The translations under genes and the position numbers were made by a program. Positions 21,504-32,631 of a DNA stretch of 64,000 nt are shown here, piece by piece (the first letter of the stretch is position 1; every line of letters begins with the position of its first letter). Below the pieces are notes generated by a model, which was not told the origin of the DNA, searched no databases, and saw only the letters and a program-made list of their open reading frames with translations. Source of the stretch: Coccinella septempunctata (taxonomy: Eukaryota; Arthropoda; Insecta; Coleoptera; Coccinellidae); contig NC_058193.1 of NCBI RefSeq assembly GCF_907165205.1, positions 16,319,521 through 16,383,520 of the forward strand. The letters run 5' to 3'.

Positions 21504-22890
21504 ATTATGTGATGAAGTCCAGTTTTCTGAAGAAAAATTGGAGTTCATCTTAGTGCATTTCTTTCGTTTTAAATTTCCGTCTTTGAAAATATTTTAATTC
21601 TCGAATATTCCGTACGTTCATTCCGATGGGCAGAATAAATGTAAAAAAAACCGCTTATCTGTATTTCACGTTGTTTTTCTTACATGCCGCTGAAGATTTC
21701 GACGTTTTTCATCTGTTGATATGCGATAAACCGGAGCTGACGACGTTTTTCATTCTTGTCGCATTCTGGAATTTTTCAGATTTTTACCGTGAGAGGGGAT
21801 ATGCCTATAAAAGCAAATTTTCCCCCCGCGACGGTCACTTTTGACTTTTACTTCAGTTCTTTCACTTCGCTTCAGTATTTTCGATTTTTCGCTTTCTAAC
21901 GTGGTGACTTCTGTTATAAATTCAGCTAATTTTCGGTATTTCTTTCGCCGTTGAAGAATAATCATTTTGTGTTTGCATCAGTGCTTAGAGTTAATTTTTT
22001 TAGTTTTTTTTCTTTTAAATCCTTTGAGTTTCGAGTGCTTGAAACAAAGGAGGTAGGTCTCCGTCTGTACCGTTCAGTTTCTTTGTTAGACCTACGCCGT
22101 TACTTCCTTAACTTTGACACTGCTGTACTGTATCGTTTTCTGTTGTATTTTATCGTTCTTCACCCTGTTTCGCGAGTCTGACTTTTCCCTTCGCTATCAG
22201 TCATGGCGCGTAAGCCCTTGGGGTACTGAAGGGAAAGTTCCGTCAACCCCCCTGTCCGCGTTCCGCGTCATAAGTGTTAAATCCGAAATCTCTTCTTTTC
22301 TGTCAGTCATGGCGTGTTATAACCCTTGGGGCAGAGAATAAGAGATACCGCTCGTAGTCAGTGAAATCCCGTAGTTGCGCTAAAATAGACCTTTTCTTCG
22401 CTGTCAGTCATGGTGCGTTATAGCCCTTGGGGCAGCGAATAAAAGTCTCGAACAGATCCGCCCTTGATGTGTTTCATTTCCGGAGAAATACAACTACATA
22501 CCGATACCGTATAGCAAGTCCTTAGCATTCGTGCCGTCAGTTCTGGTTGGCGCATTTTTTTTTATTGAACCATTAATTTTTCACTACACCCGGTATAAAT
22601 TTCATAAGTGCTCGTGACCGGATAGGATTTCCCGAATGTATGTTCGCTTATAGAATCACTCATAGTTCGTACCTACACATATCTTACTTGTACATCTAAT
22701 TAGTTTCCGAAGGTGTGAATAAACTTTTACACAATTTGATTTTGACTTCTTCGTTATCGCTACCGCCCTAGATAACAGTGAGCGCTGTCTCCGGCTAGCA
22801 GCTACTCTGGTAGGTTTGCTATTCTTCCTATTGAAAAGAATAGCTGACGCTCGAGATTAAGTTTCCTCCGAGTAAACCACGTTACAATTA
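21504..22890 (+). mobile_element. Solo LTR (gypsy-type), 1379 bp, ATTA duplication
   Basis: The LTR is 21508-22886, beginning TGTGATGAAGTCCAG and ending ACCACGTTACA, with ATTA at 21504-21507 and 22887-22890. It is related to the LTRs of the element at 24760-35503 and to the solo LTR at 33511-35078, and belongs to the same subfamily as the latter (TGTGATGAAG start). It contains three consecutive stem-loops at 22181-22238, 22288-22346 and 22387-22448. Late in the LTR, GTGTGAATAAACTTTTAC provides a likely polyadenylation signal. Confidence 0.9.
22181..22448 (+). other. Three tandem stem-loops in the solo LTR
   Basis: Each hairpin has stem arms of 11-16 bases around a loop containing TCAGTCATGG..CCCTTGGGG. 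Hairpins 2 and 3 close with TG..CA where the LTRs at 24760 and 32632 have TA..TA, a paired change that keeps the stem. Confidence 0.8.
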
Positions 22891-23231
22891 TTTCTTCGTT
22901 TTCGAACTGTAACTAATCATAACGTCCATGGGCGATCACCACCCATGGGATCTGATAGTGCCGTATGTTATGATTGACTTTTTTGACCATTTTCTTGCCC
23001 TGTAACTATTTTTATTGCACTTGCAGTTGTGCAAGAAATTTTCTGATAAGTTCACTGGCACCCAGTTCCTTATTCAATTTGGAAATCCCTTCAGATTTGG
23101 TACTCTTTTCTCTCTACTTAATTATTATTAGTTAGGTATTATTTTGAAGATTCCTGACAAATATTGTGTAACTTCGGACTTCGGATGCAGAGGTATTTTA
23201 TAAAACCAATTTTTACTATGATACTTCAAAC
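22891..23231. other. Spacer, no gene seen
   Basis: Only a small hairpin CCATGGG..CCCATGG (22927-22949) stands out. Confidence 0.35.
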
Positions 23232-23304
23232 TGTATGGTACCTTTCCGTTACGCTTACCTCTGCTAAAACTGTATCTCATACACATGTTATAATTATTGT
23301 TTGA
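23232..23304 (+). repeat. Dispersed repeat, copy 2 of 3 (partial)
   Basis: Matches the 3' two-thirds of the repeat at 2862-2984, ending in the same TAATTATTGTTTGAT. Confidence 0.7.
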
Positions 23305-23730
23305 TGTTAAAAATCGTTATACTATTTATCAAAAGAATATACGAATATACAGGATGTTATATAAAGTCGGCACCATTGCTAATTCCGTTATTATTGATGC
23401 TACGAACTCGATGAAATGGGCAAACTATTAACACAACTTTTCGATGTCGAAAACAAAACAAAATTGATAGTCGCGTTTTCAAAATATTTCATAAAATTAT
23501 ATTTTTGTAAATGGAACACTCTATATCATCCATTTCGACTCGTAATAGCATTCTAAAAAACCATGCTCATATCACCTTTCTTCCTTATAAGTTGAAAATC
23601 AGCGACTTATGTGGAAATATCTATTTCATTCACTAGTACAAAAAATTTCTTCGTTTTGGCGAGATAAAACCTCATGATGACTCAAGCACCCAATTTTGGT
23701 ACTTACATACGAATGACAAAATTTTTTTGG
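23305..23730. other. Spacer, no gene seen
   Basis: Starts near an ACAGGATGTTATATAAAGTC sequence that looks like a worn transposon end, but no partner end was found. Confidence 0.3.
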
Positions 23731-24759
23731 GTCTGCCGGGCCTGCAGGGTAGTCATCGTAACGACGTAGACGGTGCAGCCAGCCCCGCCTGCTGTCCGCA
23801 GTCCCATTCCTTTTTCCTCTCTCTTTCACATCCTTTGTAGGGGTGCTCTTCCTGCTCCCATTTCTCTACCCCTCACCCAAACCGAGAAAGGGGAAAACAA
23901 ACCCATGGGAATGGTGATAACGAGAAGCCTCGGAAACAAGTCGCTGCCTGGGGATCGTCAGGGCATGTCTGGAGCCGGCGCTGGACATGACAGCATGCGG
24001 GACGTCGGTGGCAGTATGTTGAGGAAGCGGGCTCCTGCTGCAAAAGAAACAGCTCCAAAGCAAAAACGGCAGCCAACGAGTCCAATTCAATTGCCGACTC
24101 GAACCGCTGAAGGTGCTGCGCAGGATATTCAGCCAGCGCTCACCCAAGCGGGGTTAGTTAGAAAGCGCATGAAGTAGACAACGTCCATGAATGAAACTAT
24201 TGTGCGCATATATAACTCCATCACGGGACTAGGGCAGAACACGTACAACTATAGGAAAAGGCTCCATGAGGAATTCTGCAACGCCTACCCTAATCTCAAT
24301 GTCACTGAACAACGAGTGGCAGACCAGTACCGCGTAATTCTGAGAAATGAACTAATACCAATGGCCCGAATTGACGCAATTAAACAAGAACTTCAGAGAC
24401 CGCTAGCAATAGAGAGCAACACCAACACCTCTGATGAAATCCACATGCCTGGGCAACAACAGCCAGATGAAATTGACGCTGAAAGTCCAACTTGCAACTT
24501 GTCGGAAGAGCTCCACCGACAAGTTGACTCTGAGATGAGAAGATACTTTGCCGAATTAGAAGGAACCAGAGATATATCTCTGGAAGGCACAGATCCTCTT
24601 CATCGAATAGCACCTCTCCGACTCAATACATCCAAGAAACTCTCACTCATAATCGACATCTTGAATAAGGACGTTTTACCTGAGTACCTACAGAATGGAG
24701 GTTCATTGGAATATCTGCATCTAGTTTTTTGCTGCGCAGCACCAACGACGGCTAAAACC
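23731..24759 (+). pseudogene. R4/Dong-like LINE copy C, 5' part
   Basis: Plus strand. After a G+C-rich 5' region shared with copy B comes an N-terminal coding region: K-Q-K-R-Q-P-T-S-P-I-Q-L up to a stop at 24175-24177, then T-G-L-G-Q-N-T-Y-N-Y-R-K-R-L-H-E-E-F and E-Q-R-V-A-D-Q-Y-R-V-I-L (24187-24768). This resembles the conserved N-terminal segment of R4/Dong-type proteins (Q-R-x-A-D-Q-R-R). The frame breaks off at A-P-T-T-A-K-T, where the gypsy element inserted. The sequence resumes at 35504. Confidence 0.75.
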
Positions 24760-25884
24760 TGCAATTAATCCCAGTTTTCTGAGGAAAATTGGAGTTCATT
24801 TTAGTGCATTCCTTTCGTTTTACATTTCCGCCTTTGAAAATATTTTAATACTCAAATATTCAGTACATTCATTCCGATAGGCAGTAAAAAACCGTTTATC
24901 TGTGTTTAACGTTGTTTTTCTTTCATGCCGTTGAAGATTTCGACATTTTTCTGATGTTGATATGCGATAAACCGGAGCTGACGACGTTTTTCATTCTTGT
25001 CGCATTCTGGAATTTTCAGATTTTTAACGTGTGGAGGATTTGCCTATAAAAGCAGATTTTCCCCCGCGACAGTCACTTTTACTTTTTGATTTCTGCTCTT
25101 TCACTTTGACTCTTTTACGCTCCGTACTTTTCTGCGATTCGACGTTAATTGTGTGCACGACAAGCCGTTCAACAATTTTAAAAATAATTTTGTGTTGCGA
25201 GTATTAGTGCTATTAGGAATTAATTTTTAATTTTTCATTTGTTTTCCGAGAGTGCCTGAAATAAAGGAGGTAGGTCCCCGTCTTTACCGTTCAGTTTCTT
25301 CATTCGACCTACACCGGTTACTTCTTTGACACTGCTGTACTGTATCGCTTCCTGTTATATTTCATCGTACTTTACCCTGTTTCGCGAGTCTGACTTTTCC
25401 CTTCGCTATCAGTCATGGCGCGTAAGCCCTTGGGGTACTGAAGGGAAAGTCCCGTCAACCCCCCTGTCCGCGTTCCACGTCATAAGTGTTGAATCCGGAA
25501 TCTCTTCTTTTCTATCAGTCATGGCGCGTAAGCCCTTGGGGTAGAGAATAAGAGATACCGCTCGTCGTCAGTGAAAACCCGTAGTTGCGCTAAAAATAGA
25601 CCTTTTCTTCGTTATCAGTCATGGAGCGTTAGCCCTTGGGGTAGCGAATAAAAGTCTTGAATAGATCCGCCCTGGTTATGTTTCTTTTCATTGGAGAAAT
25701 ACAATTAATTACATCCCGATACTGTATAGCAAGTCATTTCACTTCGCGAGGTCATCCTTAGTATTCATTTCGTCAGTTCTGGTCGGCGCATTTTATTGAA
25801 CAACCTTTGATTTTTCACTGTACCCGGTATAAACTTTATAAAAGTGCTCGTGAGATAAGTTTTCTCCGAGGTAACCACGTTACA
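24760..25884 (+). repeat. 5' LTR of the gypsy element (1125 bp, with a deletion)
   Basis: Starts TGCAATTAATCCCAG (TGTAATGAATCCCAG in the 3' LTR) and ends ACCACGTTACA. Compared with the 3' LTR it lacks about 225 bp between AAGTGCTCGTGA and GAGATAAGTTTTC; the missing part contains the AATAAA signal. The deletion ends lie in short GCTCG matches. It contains stem-loops at 25393-25450, 25500-25556 and 25598-25657. Confidence 0.9.
25393..25657 (+). other. Three tandem stem-loops with a shared loop in the 5' LTR
   Basis: Hairpin 1: ACTTTTCCCTTC with GAAGGGAAAGT. Hairpin 2: ATCTCTTCTTTTCT with AGAGAATAAGAGAT. Hairpin 3: AGACCTTTTCTTCGTT with AGCGAATAAAAGTCT. The stems differ from one another but the loops are almost the same (ATCAGTCATGG, then GCCCTTGGGG). 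The pattern repeats in the 3' LTR at 33203-33260, 33310-33366 and 33408-33467. Different stems around one loop suggest a structure kept for its loop, such as RNA binding or packaging, but the function is unknown. Confidence 0.8.
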
Positions 25885-25892
25885 AAAAAAAA

Positions 25893-25910
25893 TGGCGCCC
25901 GAGCAGGGAC
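25893..25910 (+). promoter_or_regulatory. Primer binding site, tRNA-Lys type
   Basis: TGGCGCCCGAGCAGGGAC lies 8 bases after the 5' LTR. It is complementary in form to the 3' end of a lysine tRNA, the primer used by several gypsy-group elements and lentiviruses. Confidence 0.8.
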
Positions 25911-27147
25911 CGTTCAAAATCTAGTAGGAGACAACAGAGGTGAGAGACATTAACCGAAGAGTGAGTGAATTCCCGAAACAGTGAGTAAAACCTCAGAACA
26001 GTGAGTAACTATTTCTTGAACGGAAAACTGTGTAAAATAAACTTGATCTGTGTTTTATTCCCTGCCACTCTGTATTGAACTGTTATACTGTGAATTAAAT
26101 TATAAAAATATATTTTGGAAATTTTCCTATTGTTGAAACCCATTGAAAATAATTTGTGACTATTCTTTTTGCCGATTACTTTATTCAGTTGTTAAAAACT
26201 GTATTATATTTCCTGTTCTTGGTCGTGAAGGTCGTGGAAATATAATTAATTTACGACTACTTTGTGATGACTTTATTCTTGTAGAAAGCGTCTACAGCTG
26301 ATGTATAATATTTGGGGCAATGTTCTCCCTTAGAGTTCTACGGTACGACTGCCTGTGCAGTGTCTAATGAACAGCCAGTCTGCGCCTGACATGCGCAACA
26401 TTTTAATATTACAACAAACTGAACTGTTATTACGCCGTTATATCAGTGAAAATTATTTCCGATTTCTTATTATTTCTGATTTATTGAATTGAACTGTTTT
26501 AATTTCGTATTGAAGGTGAGTGAATTTCCGAACATTGAAAATTTATTGTCACAATTGGTAAAATTTAATAGGTTTGATTTTCCTATCGGTTTAATAGTGA
26601 ATCGCCTATTACCTTGTTGATAACTTGTCTACCTGCTTTTATTTTCTTTTGACCTGTACTGTTGAAACTTACCGATTTTTTCTGATTTTTCTGAAAACTG
26701 AAATTCGATTATTGTGATTTATTTTCTGGCTATTGAACTTGAAAAACTGTTTGGAATTTAACCTGTGCATTCTGGTGCTATTCGAATTTCGGGAAATTTT
26801 CCGGAACATACGAAACGACTTGCGAGTGTGTGCGGCATTTCTCGAATATTTTCGGACTTTAGTGGGACTGATTGACATTTTTTTTTTCGAGTAACGTTGG
26901 AATTTTTTTTGTGATACATCGGGACTTAGATTGATTTTGGTCTTAGACTTTTTTTTTCTCTCTCTGATACACCTTAGACTTTATTATTTTTTTTTTTTGG
27001 GATATACCGATACCCACTTTGAACTTAAGTGAGTAGGTTAGCCAACGATTAACTTACCGGGTCGGACTTGGAACTCGAACGGATTGTGAAAAACATACCG
27101 AGTGTGAAATATTGGTGCGTTCTGAATCGGACACAGTTGAATATAAT
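25911..27147 (+). other. Leader of the gypsy element, non-coding
   Basis: A 1.2-kb A+T-rich untranslated leader between the primer site and the gag ATG, with poly-T runs at about 26879 and 26950-26998. A splice donor for a downstream product could lie here but none is convincing. Confidence 0.5.
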
Positions 27148-28757
27148 ATGTCGAACATGGATGTGAACCGGTTACTCAGTGATGAACTTACATACGAATT
27201 ACTACTGAGAGGACAATCGATACCGGGTACTGTGATGACTAAACGGAGTCTGCTACGACAAGTACTCCAGTCTAATGAACCTCTACTACCCCCAACATCA
27301 TTGAATCCCGCCTCGGAGATTGAGATTTGCCAAAATAAACTAACCGATTTGGTGGAATCTCTTCAGAACTTCAATCATGAGAATGCGGCTAACGAATTTT
27401 CGCGAATTTACACCAGATTAATACACATTCAAGGAAGGCTGGACTTTATTGTCACTGCATACACATCACAGTTACAACTAATTGAACAAATGAAGGCGAC
27501 TACAGATAAGGCGTTGGAGGCACTGGAGGGGCTGCATGGGGGGAGTGATCGTGAACAGCCGTAGACGTCCAACCGAGATCGGAGGTCTCTTTTGGATGTG
27601 GAGGTGCCCAGTTCACCTGGTGTGTCGCCGATCCAGCCGGAAGGGATGTCGGGGGTTGAGACGTCTCTTATCGACTTGGGAAATGGTGTCGATCCTCCTG
27701 TAGTAGTCGATGTCTCTCGTACTGGTACACCTGTAAGGAGTCCCGATCAGCAGTGCCGACTGTCCCGGTACACAAGTGGAATATTTCTTTTGATGGCACT
27801 GGAAGTGTGACCGGATTTCTTGAAGAAGTGGAGAGGCTGGCTGAATCCCGTAAGGTGTCCCTGGAACAAGTTTTTGAATCAGTTTATGAATTACTACGAA
27901 AGGATGCAAGAGATTGGTTCATTCCCAGGAGAGATACTTTCGAGGACTGGGAAGATTTCAGCAACCAACTGAAAGAAGCGTTTCTGCCTGTCAACTACGA
28001 GGAGAATCTGTTGGAGGAAATAAAAAGACGAACACAAGGTCCTGAAGAAAAGTTGCTTCTGTATGTTACCCGGATGCAGAACTTATTCCAGAAACTCACC
28101 TGTGCAAGACCATCCGAGGTGGAGCAGATCCGGCTTATCCGATAGAGGTTGATCCCGCCCTTACAACAGGCCTTGGCCTTCCAGGAGACCAAGACTTATG
28201 ATGAACTTCTCCGTAAGGGAAAAGTTTTTGAACTGGTCCAGTGGCAGATGAGCCAGTACAGCCGGCCACCCTCAAAACCAGGTTTCGTGGAGGAACCTCA
28301 CCTGACGTACACTCCCCGTCAACTGAACCGATATCAGGCAAGTTTTTCTGTGGATACCGGAGAGCAGGTTCACCAAACAACTGATCACAGGGAATCAGTC
28401 CTGCCGACACCAGCCAACCAGACACGACTTTCTCCGCCGGAGGAAAGCCGTCTACGGCCACCCAGATCCAGGGAGTCAATAGTCCAGCAACAGGAATCGC
28501 ACTGTCCGACTCCTAGAGACAGGTCCAAAGGTCGATCCGGAACTTCAACACCGCCACCCCGCCGTCGAGCCGAAAATAGCCACGCTGACCGGACCGAATC
28601 ATCATCAGGGAGGAGAGTGTCCTTCCAGACACAGTATTTCCGATGTGGTGGATATGGCCACATGCGTCGAGAATGTCGCAGGCCACCGAAAATCTTCTGT
28701 TCTCGATGCCAGAGAGAGAATATTCTCTCACGAGACTGTCCGTGTTCAGGAAACTGA
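27148..28757 (+). pseudogene. gypsy gag (capsid/nucleocapsid), broken
   Basis: ATG 27148 starts M-S-N-M-D-V-N-R-L-L-S. The frame stops at 27564, continues in frame after the stop to 27810, then a frameshift leads into the capsid region (27753-28145: E-V-E-R-L-A-E-S, D-A-R-D-W-F, F-L-P-V-N-Y), another stop, and the nucleocapsid (28149-28757). The first zinc knuckle reads Y-F-R-C-G-G-Y-G-H-M-R-R-E-C with Tyr for the first Cys; the second, C-S-R-C..C, lacks the His. Gag would form the particle and bind RNA; this copy could not do so. Confidence 0.8.
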
Positions 28758-30700
28758 AGGGGAGATTGGAGACGGAGTCGACCACATCTCCCGGAATCTT
28801 GACTCTACTGGCACCGACCACCTGTAATGATAACCGACCGTTAGTAGAGGTCAAAATAGCCGGCAAACACTTCCGAGCACTGATAGATACAGGAGCGACC
28901 AGGAGTTTTTGCAGTCAGGCCGTATCCGATCAGTGTGAAAGTAAAGGAATCACAGGACAAACAATGCACAACAGTTTCGCAGTAACAGCGAACGGACAAA
29001 CCACCGTTACGCCGAAGCTGTACACCACCACCGTGCAAATTTCCGATTACACACTGCCTGATTTGAAATTCTTACTGGTACCAAACTTACCGGTAGACAT
29101 TATTCTGGGGATGGATGTTCTGTCGACATTCAAGTTTTCCGTGAATCTTAGTACCGCCGAGTGCTTCCTGGAAGGCCGACTGATCTCGAAACCGATGACT
29201 CCCGTCGAAACCACCGCAGAAGTTCACACCGCCGAAGAACACCTATTGGAAATGACGGAATCTCAGAAACAAGAACTGGAGGCATTTCTGACCGAAGAAT
29301 TGAAGAAGTTTGAAGCCCTATATGGTACAACCGACCTGATTGAACACAAGATCAAACTGAAACCGGGTACTGAACCGATCAAACAACGATACCGACCCCT
29401 AAACCGGAAAATGCAGGAGATCTTCAATCAGGAAGTGGACCGTATGCTGGCTGAGGGAGTGATAGAACCCTCCAAGTCACCGTGGAGTTCACCTGTTGTA
29501 TTGGTCAAGGAGAAAGACGGAAAATACCGTTTTTGCATCGAAGTCCGTGCTGTTAACCAGTTGTCTGTGAAAGATGCATACCCGTTGCCGTACATTTCTG
29601 GGATTCTGGATAAACTCCGAAAAGCGAAGTACATCTCCACGCTGGACCTAAAACAAGGATACTGGCAGATACCATTAGCCAAAGAGAGTCGTCCGATTTC
29701 TGCATGTACCGTCCCCGGAAGAGGGCTGTTCCAGTTCACCGTGATGCCGTTCGGTTTGCATGCAAGCACAGCCACCTTCCAGAGATTCCTAGACACCGTC
29801 ATTGGTCCAGAAATGGAACCGGAGGCGTTCGCTTACCTGGACGATATAGTTGTCCTGGGGGAAACTTTCGAGGAGCACCTGGAGAATTCAAGAGAAGTAT
29901 TCCGGCGGTTAAGAGAAGCCAATCTTCGTCTCAACCCCGACAAGTGTGACTTTGTGCGAAAATCCCTGAAATACCTTGGACATGTCGTCACCTCCGATGG
30001 CATCTGTACCGATCCCGACAAAGTTTCTTCGAACGTGGCTTTGCCAACACCGAAAACCATCCGAGAACTCCGTCGATTTCTTGGAGTTGCCAGCTGGTAC
30101 TGTTGTTTCATAGAGAACTTCTCCGATGTAGTTTCTCCGTTGACTCGGCTGCTGCAGAAGAAACACCGTTGGAAATGGGGAGAAGACCAGCAGAAGGCCT
30201 TCGAACTTCTGAAACAAAAACTCAGTGAATCTCCGATACTGGCTTGTCCAGTCTTCACCCAACCGTTCGTTCTGCAAACCGACGCCAGTGACATGGGCCT
30301 TGGAGGTGCCCTAATACAAGTGATCGATGGAGAGGAGAGAGTAATCGCCTATGTGAGCCGAACGCTAAGCCCCGCAGAGAAAAATTACTCCGTCTCAGAA
30401 AAGGAATGTCTCGCCATAGTATTTTCAATAGAAAAACTGCGACCATACCTGGAAGGATTTCATTTCACCGTAATTTCCGATCACATGAGTCTGGAATGGT
30501 TAAATTCCATCAAGTCACCGTCCGGAAGAATTGCTCGATGGGCCGTTTTCCTTCAGCAATTCGACTTTGAAGTCCAATACCGTAAAGGATCAATGAACAA
30601 AGTAGCCGACAGCCTGTCCCGAAACCCGTTACCGTCCCTGGATTCCGTATGTTTGTCCGAAACAGAAACAACCCACTGCAAATGGTACACCAAGAAGTAG
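28643..30700 (+). pseudogene. gypsy pol: protease, reverse transcriptase, RNase H
   Basis: A long open frame that overlaps the end of gag in the -1 frame. The aspartic protease has A-L-I-D-T-G-A-T-R-S and I-I-L-G-M-D-V-L. RT has S-P-W-S-S-P-V-V-L-V-K-E-K-D-G, L-D-L-K-Q-G-Y-W-Q-I, F-T-V-M-P-F-G-L and the active site Y-L-D-D. RNase H has T-D-A-S-D-M-G-L-G-G, E in E-K-E-C-L-A, S-D-H-M-S-L and V-A-D-S-L-S-R. The catalytic residues are present, so pol stayed open after gag and integrase decayed. It ends at a stop at 30698-30700, and integrase continues in another frame. As a copy of an endogenous element it is labelled pseudogene because its partners are broken. Confidence 0.9.
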
Positions 30701-30719
30701 TACAGAAGAAGTACAGGAG

Positions 30720-31406
30720 GTGGAAGAAGACCCAGCAAATTTTCCTGACTACGCCGTTGAAAATGGAAAGCTGTTACGACATTTCTGGGACTCATCCGAC
30801 TTCATAGAAGATGGAACCGGCCAACCCTGGAAACTCTGTGTACCGACCGAACAGCGAACAGAAGTACTGAAGGAAAACCACGACTCAGAACTAGCAAGTC
30901 ACATGGGGATTACCAAGACGATTGCACGGATAGCCAGAAACTATTACTGGCCAGGGATATTTAGAGACATTGCGAAATACGTGAGAAACTGCACATCGTG
31001 CCAAAAGTACAAAGTTTCACAACAGAAAACCCCTGGGAAGATGCAACCACACCGAATGGCGGATGCGCCGTTCAAAGAAGTATCCACGGACATTGTAGGA
31101 CCATTGCTACGGTCAGAAAAGGGAAACTCCTACATCGTGGTAATGATATACCGTGCCTTCCAACAACAGGCTCACCACTACAATCTTCGACGAAGAGTCC
31201 GATACCATGTGGGAGATCAAGTTCTACGCCGGGACCGTCCTTTATCCTCGGCCGTTGACAGTTTCGCCGCCAAGTTGGCTCCGAAGTTTTCCGGACCGTT
31301 TACCGTCGTTAGAGGTGTCTCCCCTGTCGTCTACGACCTGAAAGATACGGGGGGTAGAAAAATAACTAACATACACATTAAAGATTCAAAACCATTTCAT
31401 GCATAA
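30720..31406 (+). pseudogene. gypsy integrase with deleted catalytic core
   Basis: The N-terminal zinc-binding HHCC domain is present (H-D-S-E-L-A-S-H..C-T-S-C-Q) and the core begins with S-T-D-I-V-G-P. At about 31143 the sequence jumps from S-Y-I-V-V-M to the C-terminal domain (Y-H-V-G-D-Q-V-L-R-R, then K-L-A-P-K-F-S-G-P-F). The second Asp and the Glu of the D-D-E triad are gone, so it cannot integrate DNA. Confidence 0.9.
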
Positions 31407-32620
31407 TATATTTATTGTCATGATCCATTAATCGTTCTATGGAGATAACCTCTGAAAGGAGGAAATCCATTATTTTTTTCCGCTACCGATTATATTATTA
31501 TTTTCCGTTTACCTGTTGATCCGAATCACTGCAGTTGCTCGGCCAACCAGAACCAGTACATCCAGACAATCTGTCTCCAAGAATCAGCGGGTAGAACCAC
31601 CCCGAAAGAAGTTGAATAAGTTCCGCATGCCAACCAGTAGGGAGTACCTGCAAGGAGAAATCTCGTAGATCTGAAGCCCGTTATTAAACATAATTATAAC
31701 CGACTACACCGTCACAATTCCGTTCAAATTCCGTACATGCACCACCGTTGACCGAAATATTGTATCTACAGGTTTTCATTCGTTCAGCATGCAATTAAAT
31801 ATAAATCAAACCTATCGAAACTGTCTGAAAAATCTGCTATTTATGAAAGGAATACTAATAAAGGATACTGTTTCACCTTTCAACCGAGTACATCCGTCTA
31901 TTAATCAAATGAATCTGACCAATTTCTATTCTGAACCGAACCGAAATTATTGTACCGTCAATTTAACACTGTCTACCTGGAGAAAACAACGTCTACCTGA
32001 AAACAGAAAACAAAGGAAAACCGTTACAAGAAGAAAAGTGGACCACGAGGAACGATGAAGATCAGAGAAGTTACTGTTAGAAGTTACCCACCTGCAAGTC
32101 TCATGCCCGATCCGGGAGTCCCAACAACCGTACAGCCGGGTCAGAGGGGGCAGACCAGTCCATTGAGCTCCCACGTCGAGTTTTCGGAGGCTCTCCCCCT
32201 GTTGCAGCTTCCAAGAATCCTGGTTAACCTACAAAACCATGATGGAATTCTAACATCCGCCAAACACAATTCAAATTGGGTACTCACCGGGAGAATGGAA
32301 CAAGGCACGTTTCCGACCTGCGATGAAGATGGATTTCCACATAGAGAGAGAACATTTTCCACTATGATAATTGTACACCCACACCATGTACCGGCGTACC
32401 GTCCACGGAACCGCGGAACAAAATGGCGGAGACCTGCGCCGGAATACCACTGCCAACCATAGAGAGGAATAGGAACTTCATTGACAAGGTTATTTCACTT
32501 GTAAGTCCGGTCACGTGCACATACATAGATGACGCGCGCGAAAGTTAGGTCATCATTTCTTGAGGTAGATAGAGTCGTGAAATTAAACTTACTATTTCAT
32601 CGTAAGTTAATTTCTTCCGA
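31407..32620 (+). other. Region between integrase and 3' LTR, no clear gene
   Basis: Short plus-strand frames at 31789-32058 and 32055-32462 overlap by 4 bases, but neither shows a signal peptide, transmembrane segment or other envelope feature. It could be a worn third ORF or an untranslated region. Confidence 0.4.
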
Positions 32621-32631
32621 GCTGGGAGGGG
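32621..32631 (+). promoter_or_regulatory. Polypurine tract
   Basis: GCTGGGAGGGG abuts the 3' LTR start TGTAATGAA and would prime plus-strand DNA synthesis. Confidence 0.75.

Noticed and set aside
22114..22341. Open frames in the LTRs with repeated peptides such as S-W-R-V-S-P-W-G-T-E-G-K (also 25326-25544, 33145-33354, 34314-34824).
   Set aside because: They arise from the repeated hairpin loops of the LTRs; frames are not kept between copies.
31789..32462. Possible envelope gene of the gypsy element.
   Set aside because: No signal peptide, membrane anchor, cleavage site or glycosylation pattern is visible, and the frames are short.
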